A stretch of DNA of 64,000 nucleotides from Paenibacillus sp. (GTDB lineage: Bacteria > Bacillota > Bacilli > Paenibacillales > Paenibacillaceae): the NCBI GenBank assembly GCA_031254035.1, contig JAIRVF010000059.1, positions 62,001-126,000 on the forward strand, written 5' to 3'. Each line of letters opens with the position of its first letter. The stretch's first letter is position 1. Below the pieces are notes generated by a model. The model was not told the DNA's origin, made no database searches, and saw only the letters and a list, made by a program, of their open reading frames with translations. Positions 1-7,385 of this stretch are shown here, in pieces. Position numbers and translations under genes: made by a program.

Positions 1-832
1 AAGGCAGGCGAATGGCCTGAGCTTCAGATGTTTTCTTATATTCGAACATGCCTCTTTGTGCCATCATCGGAACCTTTTTAACGGTTTGGTTCGCCAGTGT
101 AAAGGAGCCTTCCTGCGTATCTTTCGGATCAAAAGGTCTCTGCCATGAACCGTTAAAATAAACGGCATTCATTAGGATAGCCAGCGTTTCAGGGGCGGGA
201 AGCTGGTCGAGAATTGAAGGGATCTTGCCGTTTGTATGCTTGCTGACCCAGTCGTTGATCTCGTTTAGCGTTTTCTTGTTTTGAAAACCCACATCACGAA
301 TTTCTGCTCCATAACTTTCGCGCGCTGTGCCCAAAAAACTGTCTTTCATGCTGCAACCGCTCCGGTACCAAACGGAATTTGCGGTATTAAGACGTACGCC
401 CGATCCGGCATCTTCGAGCAGCGTATGCAGTGTATGGAATGCTGTGTTTACCTGCTCTTTGCCAAACTGCTGCACTCCGAGCGATTGCGCCATTTCTTTG
501 GCAGTTTGTCCGTCAGCACCGTTATAGGCTATTGCCAAAGCGGTGAAGATACTATAAGGCGAAAGAATCAAGTTTTGGCCCTGACCGGCCGATGGCGTGA
601 GTTTTTGATGAAGATTTAGTCCAAACCGATTTTGCGCTTGGATGAAGGCGGGACTGAGTTTACTTGCAGCCTGTTTTCTTTCCGCTAGTGAGAGAACCGG
701 TATGTCTTTTTCGATCGCCGGTAGATTGGATTTGGCAAATGCAGTGGGATTCATTGGGCCAGAGCAGGCCGAAACCAGCACTGAAACAGCCAGTAACATA
801 AGCGCTAAACCTCTTTTTGGATTAATGAACAT
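1..832 (-). CDS. serpin-family lipoprotein (3' end beyond window)
   Basis: The 277 residues in the window read as a serpin, a suicide inhibitor of serine or cysteine proteases. The N terminus is a lipoprotein signal: a short basic start (MFINPKRG), a hydrophobic stretch and the lipobox LVSAC near residue 23, so the protein should be anchored outside the membrane. After it come the typical serpin core segments, including NLILSPYSIFTALAIAYNGA, the TAKEMAQSLGV helix, the NAVYFNGSW strand and PMMAQRGMFEY. The reactive-centre loop lies beyond position 1, so target specificity cannot be read. The ATG at 832 follows a GGAGGTG ribosome site with an 8-nt gap; an in-frame ATG at 850 overlaps that site and is less likely. 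It is transcribed divergently from the MarR gene. The family call is firm; the partner protease is unknown. Confidence 0.9.
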   Translation of the reverse strand, partial: MFINPKRGLALMLLAVSVLVSACSGPMNPTAFAKSNLPAIEKDIPVLSLAERKQAASKLSPAFIQAQNRFGLNLHQKLTPSAGQGQNLILSPYSIFTALAIAYNGADGQTAKEMAQSLGVQQFGKEQVNTAFHTLHTLLEDAGSGVRLNTANSVWYRSGCSMKDSFLGTARESYGAEIRDVGFQNKKTLNEINDWVSKHTNGKIPSILDQLPAPETLAILMNAVYFNGSWQRPFDPKDTQEGSFTLANQTVKKVPMMAQRGMFEYKKTSEAQAIRLP

Positions 833-964
833 CCTATAAACACCTCCCATTGTTAATTTGTCACATGATATTCATAGACGATTCCAGATTATAAGATGTT
901 GCACTACGAAAAGTGAAAAGTGATTTGATTATGCTTGAAGCAGAGCAGTATAATGATTATAGAA

Positions 965-979
965 GTCAACTAAACTGAC
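965..979. promoter_or_regulatory. small inverted repeat between serpin and MarR genes
   Basis: GTCA-N7-TGAC sits in the 188-bp divergent intergenic region, about 40 bp before the MarR start. MarR proteins often autoregulate through palindromes in such places, but the arms are only 4 bp, so this is a weak candidate operator. Confidence 0.25.
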
Positions 980-1020
980 CAATTTTTAACTTTTATTGAT
1001 AGCAAGGAGTTGTACATCTT

Positions 1021-1497
1021 ATGCCTAAGACACCCCGTCGACATCAAGAGGATTTGGCATCATTGTTTTCGGTAGCCTTCAGCGTCCTCAATCAGGAGCT
1101 TCATCAGCGGTTAGATGAGCTTGGATTTGGGGACATCCGGCCCATGCACGGTTTTCTGTTCCAGGGGCTGATACCGGATGGGGCAACAGCAAAAACATTG
1201 GTTGAGCTTTTGGGTATATCCAAGCAGGCGGTGAGCCAGATGCTCGATTATTTGGAGGAGCGAGGATATGTCGCAAGAAAACCCCATCCTTCGGATGGTA
1301 GAGGCAAGCTGGTTGTACTGACGGAACGCGGGCAAGCAGTCATTAAGGCCAAGGAAAGCACCTATGCGAAGATCGAACGCAAATGGGGCGAAATTGTGGG
1401 GCCAGACCGTCTGAACATGATGCGCTCTGATTTGAAGCGGATTATAGAGAGCGTTAATGAAGGAGATGTTCCGCAGAAACTGCGGCCCACTTGGTAG
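1021..1497 (+). CDS. MarR-family transcriptional regulator
   Basis: A 158-residue winged-helix regulator of the MarR family. The recognition region is clear: TAKTLVELLGISKQAVSQML is the helix-turn-helix, followed by DYLEERGYVARKPHPSDGRGKLVVLT, the family's wing with the conserved DxR turn. Flanking helices would form the dimer interface. The ATG follows AAGGAG with about 11 nt spacing. It stands alone, divergent from the serpin lipoprotein and closed by a terminator at 1525-1548, so the serpin gene or its own promoter is the simplest guess for a target. The ligand is not predictable. A small GTCA/TGAC inverted repeat in the upstream gap may be its site. Confidence 0.9.
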   Translation: MPKTPRRHQEDLASLFSVAFSVLNQELHQRLDELGFGDIRPMHGFLFQGLIPDGATAKTLVELLGISKQAVSQMLDYLEERGYVARKPHPSDGRGKLVVLTERGQAVIKAKESTYAKIERKWGEIVGPDRLNMMRSDLKRIIESVNEGDVPQKLRPTW

Positions 1498-1524
1498 CTA
1501 TGACTCGCACTAAAAGTACATTGG

Positions 1525-1548
1525 AAAAGGAGGAAACTCCTTTTTTTT
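1525..1548 (+). terminator. intrinsic terminator after MarR gene
   Basis: An 8-bp stem AAAAGGAG/CTCCTTTT with a GAAA tetraloop runs into a T tract, 27 bp after the MarR stop codon. Confidence 0.85.
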
Positions 1549-1554
1549 GTGAAA

Positions 1555-1584
1555 TTGAATTTACATATTTATATAAATTAGATA
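1555..1584 (+). promoter_or_regulatory. possible sigma-A promoter for the metallo-hydrolase leader
   Basis: TTGAAT and TAGATA are separated by 18 nt in AT-rich DNA downstream of the MarR terminator. This would place the start of transcription before both small leader ORFs and give a leader of about 250 nt. It rests on sequence match alone in a region where chance matches are likely. Confidence 0.35.
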
Positions 1585-1638
1585 CATCAATGTCATAGAT
1601 GAACGATCGGAGCGATAAATGGAGAGGGGACGGTACAT

Positions 1639-1677
1639 ATGAATACTATTTGGTATATTTTTTTTATATTTGTTTAA
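1639..1677 (+). CDS. candidate 12-residue leader peptide
   Basis: MNTIWYIFFIFV followed by TAA, preceded by a GGAGAGGGG ribosome site 8-9 nt upstream. The run IFFIFV is hydrophobic and rich in Phe/Ile, reminiscent of drug-sensing leader peptides such as that of ermC, though this is resemblance only. It lies in the AT-rich leader of the metallo-hydrolase gene. It could also be a chance ORF in DNA with many Ts. Confidence 0.35.
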   Translation: MNTIWYIFFIFV

Positions 1678-1751
1678 TCCATACGAAGGTTATCACTATT
1701 ATGATATATTTTTGAAATATAGTTTTGGAAAAATCCAGGGAGGTGAATCCA

Positions 1752-1766
1752 ATGGTAAAAAAATAA
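1752..1766 (+). CDS. candidate 4-residue leader peptide MVKK
   Basis: A near-perfect ribosome site (GGGAGGTGA, 1738-1746) is followed after 5 nt by ATG GTA AAA AAA TAA. So strong a site driving only four codons is unlikely to be accidental. The peptide start resembles the MVKTD stalling peptide known from the cat-86 chloramphenicol attenuator. It ends three bases before a perfect 11-bp inverted repeat (1770-1812) and 78 nt before the metallo-hydrolase start. Alternatively it is the ruined start of a lost gene. Confidence 0.4.
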   Translation: MVKK

Positions 1767-1769
1767 CAT

Positions 1770-1812
1770 GAGAATATCTATATGAAAACTAAAAAGGCAT
1801 TTAGATATTCTC
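1770..1812 (+). promoter_or_regulatory. 11-bp inverted repeat in leader of metallo-hydrolase gene
   Basis: GAGAATATCTA (1770-1780) and TAGATATTCTC (1802-1812) are exact reverse complements around a 21-nt loop. There is no T tract, so it is not a classical terminator. It begins three bases after the MVKK stop codon, so a ribosome on that ORF would cover its 5' arm. Its 3' arm ends 18 nt before the next ribosome site. Confidence 0.5.
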
Positions 1813-1843
1813 TTCAATGAAAAAATTATAGAGGAGAATTGAC

Positions 1844-2695
1844 ATGCTAAATAAAATAGGTAGTTCTATCTATTATTTATCTAACCAGAATGACATAGAA
1901 AGACCGACATTAGGGTTAGTTTGTGGGGATAACTATAGTCTAGTAATAGACGGTGGGAACTCAGTTCAACATGCTAATGATTTCTTACGTGAGATTGAGA
2001 GTTTAAATGTACCACCGATTAAATATTTGGTCATAACTCATGCGCATTGGGATCATTTTTTGGGAATGAATGAATATAGAGCTACGATCATTGTTAATAG
2101 TCTAACAAATGAAATTATTAATAAATGGCGGTGCTATTCTTATGATGATCGTTCTCTCGAAGAATATAAGAATTCCAAGAAGATGGATTCGTTGTGTGTG
2201 GACATCATTAAGAATGAAATACCAGATAGAGACTCCTTTCAATTAAACGCTTCAGATATTATTTTTGAAGAGTCTCTTAAGCTGGATTTGGGGAATAAGG
2301 TATGTATCTTAGAGAGAATAAGAAGTACTCATACAGATGACTCAACAGTTGTTTATATACCGGATGAGAAAACCATTTTTCTAGGAGATAGTGTCTACAG
2401 CACAACTACAAATTCTTTATTTCATTTTAAACAATCTAAGTTATTGCCTATGATAGAAGATATTCAGAAATATGATGCGGAACATTTTATACTTGGCCAT
2501 GAATCAATTTGTGACTTAGATGAGATGAATTCATATTGGAATCAGCTTATCTCAACTTGTAAAGCAGCAAATTCCACATCATTAGAGAGTGCTTTAGAGT
2601 CTTTTGAAGCAGATCAAAAACGGAAACCAAATGATGATGAACTGTTCTTCTTAAAAGCATTTGTCAATGATCAAATATTAAAGTCACAGACCTAA
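1844..2695 (+). CDS. metallo-beta-lactamase-fold hydrolase, AT-rich
   Basis: A 283-residue member of the MBL superfamily, a di-zinc hydrolase fold. The first metal motif is intact as THAHWDH near residue 66; further expected ligands are visible in STHTDDS (His), FLGDS (Asp) and LGHE (His). There is no signal peptide, so it is probably cytoplasmic. The start ATG follows GAGGAGAA by 5 nt. Base composition is strikingly AT-rich compared with the genes around it, with long A/T runs and AT-ending codons, which points to recent acquisition. It stands alone after a long leader with two mini-ORFs and an inverted repeat. The substrate is unknown: beta-lactam, lactone and other ester or thioester substrates are all possible for this fold, and the sequence does not decide. 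Confidence 0.85.
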   Translation: MLNKIGSSIYYLSNQNDIERPTLGLVCGDNYSLVIDGGNSVQHANDFLREIESLNVPPIKYLVITHAHWDHFLGMNEYRATIIVNSLTNEIINKWRCYSYDDRSLEEYKNSKKMDSLCVDIIKNEIPDRDSFQLNASDIIFEESLKLDLGNKVCILERIRSTHTDDSTVVYIPDEKTIFLGDSVYSTTTNSLFHFKQSKLLPMIEDIQKYDAEHFILGHESICDLDEMNSYWNQLISTCKAANSTSLESALESFEADQKRKPNDDELFFLKAFVNDQILKSQT

Positions 2696-2806
2696 AAAAT
2701 GAAAGAGTTCGAAGTAGCAGGTTCATCTCATGATGTGCATGCTCTCAGAGCAGGCTTCAGCCACGGAAACGGTATAGAGAGAGTCGGGATATGATCATTT
2801 GAATGT

Positions 2807-3541
2807 TCATCGCAGCCAATGGGTCAACGCGATCATAGTGAGCAGGCCGAGGATGAATGAGAATGTAGCGGCCCGTTCATTGCCGTCCCCGTGGCTTTCG
2901 GGAATCAGCTCTTTGTAGACAACAAACAGCATGGCTCCTGCCGCAAAAGCAAGCCCGTATGGAACAACGGAATTAAAGCTTGCGGTAAACTGCAGTCCGA
3001 CCCAACAGGCGGCAAACTCTATCACGCCTGTTAATGTGGCCAATAGCAGCGCTGTGCGTCTGCGCAGGCCATGAGTAATTAGAAATAAGGCTATCAGGAA
3101 ACCCTCCGGAATGTTTTGCAGACCGATACTGAGCGCGACGATGGTTCCAAGTTCCTGATTTGTACTCCCATAACTAACCCCTACAGATAGCCCCTCCGGC
3201 AGATTATGCAGGGTCATGGCGGAGAGAAACATCCATGTACTTGTCCGGGAATTGTCCGCAGCTTGGGGGTTATGTTCAAGATCTTGATGGGGGATGAACT
3301 GCTCCATAAGGGTAAGAACGGCTGTGCCTAGAAGCGTGCCGATGGTCAGAATCCAAAGATTCGATAGTTTTAATGCCGATGGAATCAGTCCATAGGTCGA
3401 AGCGGCGACCATGATACCAGCGGTGAATGCCAGAAGAATATCTCTTCCCCTATGAGTTACGTTGTTAAACAACAGCGCCGGCAGCGCGCCCAGAGCGGTG
3501 CAAAGCGATGTGGCCAGACCTCCAAGTAGAACAGTGTTCAT
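2807..3541 (-). CDS. ZIP-family metal cation transporter
   Basis: A 244-residue membrane protein of the ZIP family, which moves zinc and related divalent cations into the cytoplasm. The paired metal-binding signatures of transmembrane helices 4 and 5 are present as HNLPEGLSVGVSYG and NIPEGFLIALFL; the usual His of the second motif is Asn here. The loop between helices 3 and 4 is short (HQDLEHNPQA) with two His. The length fits bacterial ZupT-like members. The ATG at 3541 follows CAGGAGG with a good gap. It appears monocistronic, between the AT-rich hydrolase and the cyclophilin terminator. Metal specificity cannot be read from sequence. Confidence 0.9.
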   Translation of the reverse strand: MNTVLLGGLATSLCTALGALPALLFNNVTHRGRDILLAFTAGIMVAASTYGLIPSALKLSNLWILTIGTLLGTAVLTLMEQFIPHQDLEHNPQAADNSRTSTWMFLSAMTLHNLPEGLSVGVSYGSTNQELGTIVALSIGLQNIPEGFLIALFLITHGLRRRTALLLATLTGVIEFAACWVGLQFTASFNSVVPYGLAFAAGAMLFVVYKELIPESHGDGNERAATFSFILGLLTMIALTHWLR

Positions 3542-3665
3542 CGTTTCCTCCTGTTACCCGTGGACTATAATTGTAAAATACTACCTGTACCAAAATATGT
3601 TCAAGCCCTGCGCAATATGACCGGGGCTCCGACTGAAGAGGTTAATGTACGTCTGCTGAGGCGGG

Positions 3666-3702
3666 TTTCAAGATGAGGCCGGCTTTTCAAGATGAGGCCG
3701 GC
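3666..3702. repeat. tandem duplication of an 18-nt unit
   Basis: TTTCAAGATGAGGCCGGC occurs twice back to back (3666-3683 and 3685-3702) just beyond the cyclophilin terminator. No function is apparent. Confidence 0.8.
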
Positions 3703-3712
3703 GTATCAACAA

Positions 3713-3763
3713 AAAAGGACCGTCCATGCAGCGCAATTTAGTGCTGACATGAACGGTCCTTTT
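3713..3763 (-). terminator. terminator of the cyclophilin gene
   Basis: An 11-bp stem AAAAGGACCGT/ACGGTCCTTTT is continued by inner CATG/CATG and CAGC/GCTG pairs. T runs occur on both strands, so it can stop transcription in either direction. It is placed to end the minus-strand cyclophilin transcript. Confidence 0.85.
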
Positions 3764-3809
3764 TAAAGATTATAGAATTTTAGGGTCCCGCTTGTGGGGA
3801 TATTTCAGA

Positions 3810-4565
3810 TCATTTCTCTTTGATCTTAATGCTATCAATCGTTACTTTCTCGCTTGGCTTGCTTGTTTCACCCGTTTGAGGGTTTGCTTTAACCGGCGTT
3901 GCCGCAATTTTTTTCACGATATTCATGCCGTCGGTAATTTTACCGAAGATGGTATAGTTCGGCATTTGGTTCAATGAGATGCTGTCCTCACCAGTACAGA
4001 TGAAGAATTGGCTGCCGTTTGTATTCGGACCGGCATTAGCCATTGCTACGATTCCAGGCTCGTATTTGTAGTTTGTTTTTTCATCCTCGAAGGAGTAGCC
4101 CGGGCCACCTGCCCCGGTTCCCGTCGGGTCGCCGGTTTGAACCATAAACGATTCAATGATACGGTGGAAAGTTACGCCGTTATAAAAACCTTCCTTGGAC
4201 AGGAAAACGAAGCTGTTTACAGTTTTCGGCGCATCCTTAGCAAACAGCTCGATTTTAAACGAGCCTTTGGAGGTTTTAATTTCAGCTTCATAGGTTTTGG
4301 CTGTATTAATTTTCATTTCCGGCGGGCTTGTCCAGCTTTTCGCTGCTTGAGATTCTTGTTCGGATTGACTGCCCTGCTTCTCTTGCGATTGATTTGGTTG
4401 CTCTGTTGGTTGAGACTCTTGATTTTGATCTTTTTGCGTCTCTTGAGTTTGACTAGGTTGCTCTGCTGATTTTTCCGGTTTCTTGCCGCAGCCGCCAAGT
4501 ACAAGCGCAGCCACAATCATGATCGTGAATGGAAGATAAGCTTTTTTGAACTTCATGTAAATCAT
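3810..4565 (-). CDS. peptidyl-prolyl cis-trans isomerase, cyclophilin type, lipoprotein
   Basis: A 251-residue extracytoplasmic prolyl isomerase that probably helps exported proteins fold at the membrane surface. It begins MIYMKFKKAYLPF and has a lipobox LGGC near residue 26. A low-complexity Gln/Ser/Glu-rich linker follows (about residues 30-80), then a cyclophilin domain with FHRIIESFMVQTGDPTGTG, the active-site and cyclosporin-binding region, and NTNGSQFFICT. The GVT/TFHRI and GSQFFI signatures are intact. The ATG at 4565 is 5 nt from AAGGAG and is preferred over the ATG at 4556. The longer upstream reading lacks a ribosome site. It is monocistronic. Confidence 0.92.
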   Translation of the reverse strand: MIYMKFKKAYLPFTIMIVAALVLGGCGKKPEKSAEQPSQTQETQKDQNQESQPTEQPNQSQEKQGSQSEQESQAAKSWTSPPEMKINTAKTYEAEIKTSKGSFKIELFAKDAPKTVNSFVFLSKEGFYNGVTFHRIIESFMVQTGDPTGTGAGGPGYSFEDEKTNYKYEPGIVAMANAGPNTNGSQFFICTGEDSISLNQMPNYTIFGKITDGMNIVKKIAATPVKANPQTGETSKPSEKVTIDSIKIKEK

Positions 4566-4778
4566 GTTCACTCCTTTGTGAATTCTGTAATTTTTCATGG
4601 TGATACATTGTGAACCACTTTTCTTATCATATCGATTTTTCAACACAAAATCTAGCGTAGCTCAGGAACGCTCCGATTCGCAGCTTGGGGACAGACCTTC
4701 AGGATTTGGTTGAAACTTCTCCCCGTCAATCACGTTTAGGAAGGTAATTAATGTAAAAATTGTCATGGAGGGATGTCG

Positions 4779-5708
4779 ATGTTCGAAGCGGAGAACGCCC
4801 GTCTGGCTGAATTGAAGGAAAGCATGAGAAATAAGGCCAAGTGGGAGAAGCGGCTTCAGGAGTTGGACCGTGAACTGAAGGAGCGCGAGCGGGAAGCGAA
4901 TGGATGGAAGCTTCGGCTGGCAGATGAGGAAAAAGAAATCGAGCGTTTGATGGGCAGTTCTTTCTCCGGATTGTTTTTCAGTTTGATCGGCAAAAAGAAA
5001 GAGAAGCTGGAGCGTGAGCAGCTGGAAGTGCTGGAGGCAAAGGCGAAATACGATGCGGCGGCACGTTCTGTGGAAGACATTAAGAAGCAATACGGGGAAA
5101 TACAGGATCAGCTCCAGGACGTACGTTATTCTGACTTTGAATATGAGCGCATTTTACAGGAAAAAGAAAAACTGATTTTGCAGCAAAATGGGGAACTGGC
5201 AGGGCTTGCGGAACAGCAGGCCGATTTAACCGTACACCTGAAAGAAATGAAGGAAGCGGTGCAGGCAGGCCATTCCGTGCTGCATGATCTGGAACAGGCG
5301 AGGGATTATCTGCATTCCGCCCGTAACTGGGGTACCTATGATATGTTGGGTGGAGGCATACTTGCCACGTATATCAAGCGTGACAAAATGGACGAGGCGA
5401 TGGATTATATTCATCATGCGCAGTCCAGTATGCGGCGGTTCGGCAAAGAGCTGCAGGATGTGCATATGAACCTTCCCATCGAAATCGACATTAGCAGCTT
5501 TCTCCGTTTCTCAGATTATTTTTTCGACAGTTTTATAACCGACTGGATGGTGCAAGGGCGAATAAATGATACGCTGTCGAAGGTGGAGGATAAGCTGCAT
5601 GAGGTCAAACAGGTGGTCCGGTATTTGGAGTCGGAAAACGGCCGTATGGAAACCCGCTTGAATGATGTGAAAAGAAAGTATGAATCGATGATTGAAACGG
5701 CTGAGTGA
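4779..5708 (+). CDS. coiled-coil protein of unknown function
   Basis: A 309-residue soluble protein that I do not recognise. Residues 1-60 and about 85-175 are highly charged (Glu, Lys, Arg) with heptad-like spacing and predict long coiled coils. A short break near GSSFSGLFFSLIGKKKEK is followed by more helix. The segment GTYDMLGGGILATYIKRDKMDEA near residue 185 is glycine-rich and may be a separate small domain. The second half is again helical. Of two nearby ATGs, the one at 4779 lies 6 nt from GGAGGG, while that at 4773 abuts it. It precedes a zinc-ribbon protein and a small membrane protein on the same strand, a plausible membrane-associated set, but the 135-bp gap leaves co-transcription open. 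Confidence 0.75.
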   Translation: MFEAENARLAELKESMRNKAKWEKRLQELDRELKEREREANGWKLRLADEEKEIERLMGSSFSGLFFSLIGKKKEKLEREQLEVLEAKAKYDAAARSVEDIKKQYGEIQDQLQDVRYSDFEYERILQEKEKLILQQNGELAGLAEQQADLTVHLKEMKEAVQAGHSVLHDLEQARDYLHSARNWGTYDMLGGGILATYIKRDKMDEAMDYIHHAQSSMRRFGKELQDVHMNLPIEIDISSFLRFSDYFFDSFITDWMVQGRINDTLSKVEDKLHEVKQVVRYLESENGRMETRLNDVKRKYESMIETAE

Positions 5709-5843
5709 CCTCCCAAATGGTGGAAAATAATACTTTAGACACATGACCGATCTGGTTTTGCACATTATAATTAATTCTTAATACCTAATTCTTACTTGGT
5801 ATTATTTACCTAACACTGAATATCCGAAAGGAGCTGAGATTTT

Positions 5844-6218
5844 TTGAGTTTTTTTGACAAGCTGAAGTCTGGCGTAGCTGAAGCGGGGAATAAGGCTAAG
5901 ACCGCGGTGGAAGTAAACCGTCTCAAGATGCAAAATTCCACCAAGCAGAAGGAAATCGAGCAGGAATATCAACAGATCGGGAAAATGGTGTTTGATTCGC
6001 TCCAGCAAGAGAGCATGTGTACGCCCGAGCAATTGCAGCCGATGATGGACCGGATCATGCAGCTAAAGGACGAGATCCAGCTAAACCAGCATCAAATCAA
6101 TGTTATCTCGGATGAAAAGAAATGCGCTTGTGGTCATGTCGTCCCTATTGCAGCGCGCTTTTGCCCGGAATGTGGAAATCAGTTTATGGAGATTGAAAAA
6201 CAGGAGGGGGATGCTTAG
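5844..6218 (+). CDS. small zinc-ribbon protein with N-terminal helix
   Basis: A 124-residue protein. Residues 1-85 are helical and charged (KQKEIEQEYQQIGKMVF is a coiled-coil-like segment). The C terminus carries a zinc ribbon, CAC...CPEC (KKCACGHVVPIAARFCPECG), with the expected two metal knuckles. The start is TTG at 5844 after AAAGGAG, because no ATG is placed near the ribosome site. Its stop codon overlaps the GTG start of the following membrane protein by one base, so the two are translationally coupled and probably work together. Zinc ribbons of this kind often sit on membrane-associated adaptor proteins. The exact role is unknown. Confidence 0.8.
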   Translation: MSFFDKLKSGVAEAGNKAKTAVEVNRLKMQNSTKQKEIEQEYQQIGKMVFDSLQQESMCTPEQLQPMMDRIMQLKDEIQLNQHQINVISDEKKCACGHVVPIAARFCPECGNQFMEIEKQEGDA

Positions 6219-6664
6219 TGCAGCAATTCGCTGTGGTTTTGAATGAAACGAGAAAATGGTTTAATTCTTTCAAATGGTTTGGCGTACTTGCTCCGTTCGA
6301 ACTTCATCTGTTGTTTGGGGCGCTTGGAATCCAGTTTCTGCATGGGCTGCTGCGTGCCATTCTTCCAATTTCCTCATACCATTCGCTTAACATCATTTTC
6401 TACACGATTCCACTGCTCGTCATCGCTCATTACGCATTTTGGATCGGCGCGTGGATGACATTGGTATCAAGTAACGTCAAATATCTGCCGTATGCACTCT
6501 GGATCAACGCATTTGTGATCTTGTTCCCTTTCACCAACATCGGTTTAGGCGGCCTGGTCAATGCGCTAATGTATGTCGGCTTTGGGTACGCATTGTTCCG
6601 GTATTCAGCTTCGACCTATGTAAACATAAGCCATCATTCGGGCCAGGAAACGAACAAATTTTAA
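6218..6664 (+). CDS. small membrane protein coupled to zinc-ribbon gene
   Basis: A 148-residue protein with about four hydrophobic segments (around residues 25-50, 58-80, 88-108 and 112-130) and short polar ends. I recognise no family. The GTG start at 6218 shares its G with the last base of the upstream TAG stop codon, and CAGGAGGGGG lies just before it, so translation is tightly coupled to the zinc-ribbon gene. A terminator 30 bp downstream closes the group. The context suggests that the zinc-ribbon and coiled-coil proteins interact with it at the membrane, an inference from gene order only. Confidence 0.78.
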   Translation: MQQFAVVLNETRKWFNSFKWFGVLAPFELHLLFGALGIQFLHGLLRAILPISSYHSLNIIFYTIPLLVIAHYAFWIGAWMTLVSSNVKYLPYALWINAFVILFPFTNIGLGGLVNALMYVGFGYALFRYSASTYVNISHHSGQETNKF

Positions 6665-6693
6665 GCTTCTAGTGAAATAACATACATATATTT

Positions 6694-6734
6694 AAAAAGC
6701 CTAGCTAGGAAGATGCTTCCCGGCCAGGCTTTTT
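6694..6734 (+). terminator. terminator after the zinc-ribbon/membrane operon
   Basis: Stem AAAAAGCCT/AGGCTTTTT with an inner GGAAG/CTTCC hairpin, ending in a T tract. Confidence 0.85.
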
Positions 6735-6747
6735 GTTTAGTAAATAT

Positions 6748-6932
6748 CTAACGGACACCACGACCGCTAAGTAACTAAAAACAGTCGCTTTTAAATTCTA
6801 ACGGACACCGCAGCGCTTAAATGCCCAGAAACACCGCCCAAAGCGAGCTTTTTCATTAAATAGCAGCATCTCTGTCCGTTAGAAACCGTAATAGTCAAAA
6901 TTACCCACAATAGCGGCTGCTGTGTCCGTTAG
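6748..6932. repeat. four-unit 50-nt-spaced repeat, locus A1
   Basis: CTAACGGACAC occurs at 6748 and 6798, and its reverse complement (core TGTCCGTTAG) ends at 6882 and 6932. Both pairs are spaced exactly 50 nt. A second partly conserved box resembling CCGCTA or TAGCGG lies about 5 nt inside each unit. The rest of each unit is not conserved. It lies between convergent genes, beyond the + strand terminator. The same family occurs at 21384, 31921 and 60546. Confidence 0.85.
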
Positions 6933-7042
6933 AAAAAATACATTATCATATAAAGTTTCACTGAAAGAAATTTGGCGGCGGGCAGCGATCGGAAGATTGA
7001 TCCGTAACCGTAGCGGCCACCTTGCTTAAATCAAGAATATTT

Positions 7043-7336
7043 TTATTCTCTTACGTCGTCTGTCCACTCCACACTGCGAAGCAAACCATGCTTCATGAGG
7101 GCGAGTACAAAATCCACGTAATATTGCCGACGTACAATGGCGACATATTCATGATTTTTGTAGATATAAAAGAGTACATCCGTATAGATGTCGTTTTCTT
7201 CGAAATGATGCCGGATCTCCTTCAAGCGGTCCAGATACGGTTCCACCTGAAGCAGCCGCATACGAAATTCAACATCCTCTTCATTGACTGTTTCGGTAAT
7301 GATGGCAACGTCTTCTTTACAGTGATAGATCAGCAT
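7043..7336 (-). CDS. conserved-looking small protein, unknown function
   Basis: A 97-residue acidic protein without membrane segments or a signal peptide. It starts at ATG 7336, 7 nt after GGAGG. The composition is balanced, with aromatic residues towards the C terminus (YIYKNHEYVAIVRRQYYVDFV). I do not recognise the family. It lies 49 bp downstream of the ArsB/NhaD transporter on the same strand and may be the second gene of that operon. A 50-nt repeat array follows its stop codon. Confidence 0.7.
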   Translation of the reverse strand: MLIYHCKEDVAIITETVNEEDVEFRMRLLQVEPYLDRLKEIRHHFEENDIYTDVLFYIYKNHEYVAIVRRQYYVDFVLALMKHGLLRSVEWTDDVRE

Positions 7337-7385
7337 AGGGGTGCCTCCATTTCATTCCAATTTAAAGTCCCTTTTACCTTATTTA

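Noticed and set aside
6748..6932. Regularly spaced repeats suggesting a CRISPR array
   Set aside because: The repeated motif is only 10-11 nt, copies invert halfway, the number is two or four, and no cas gene is present.
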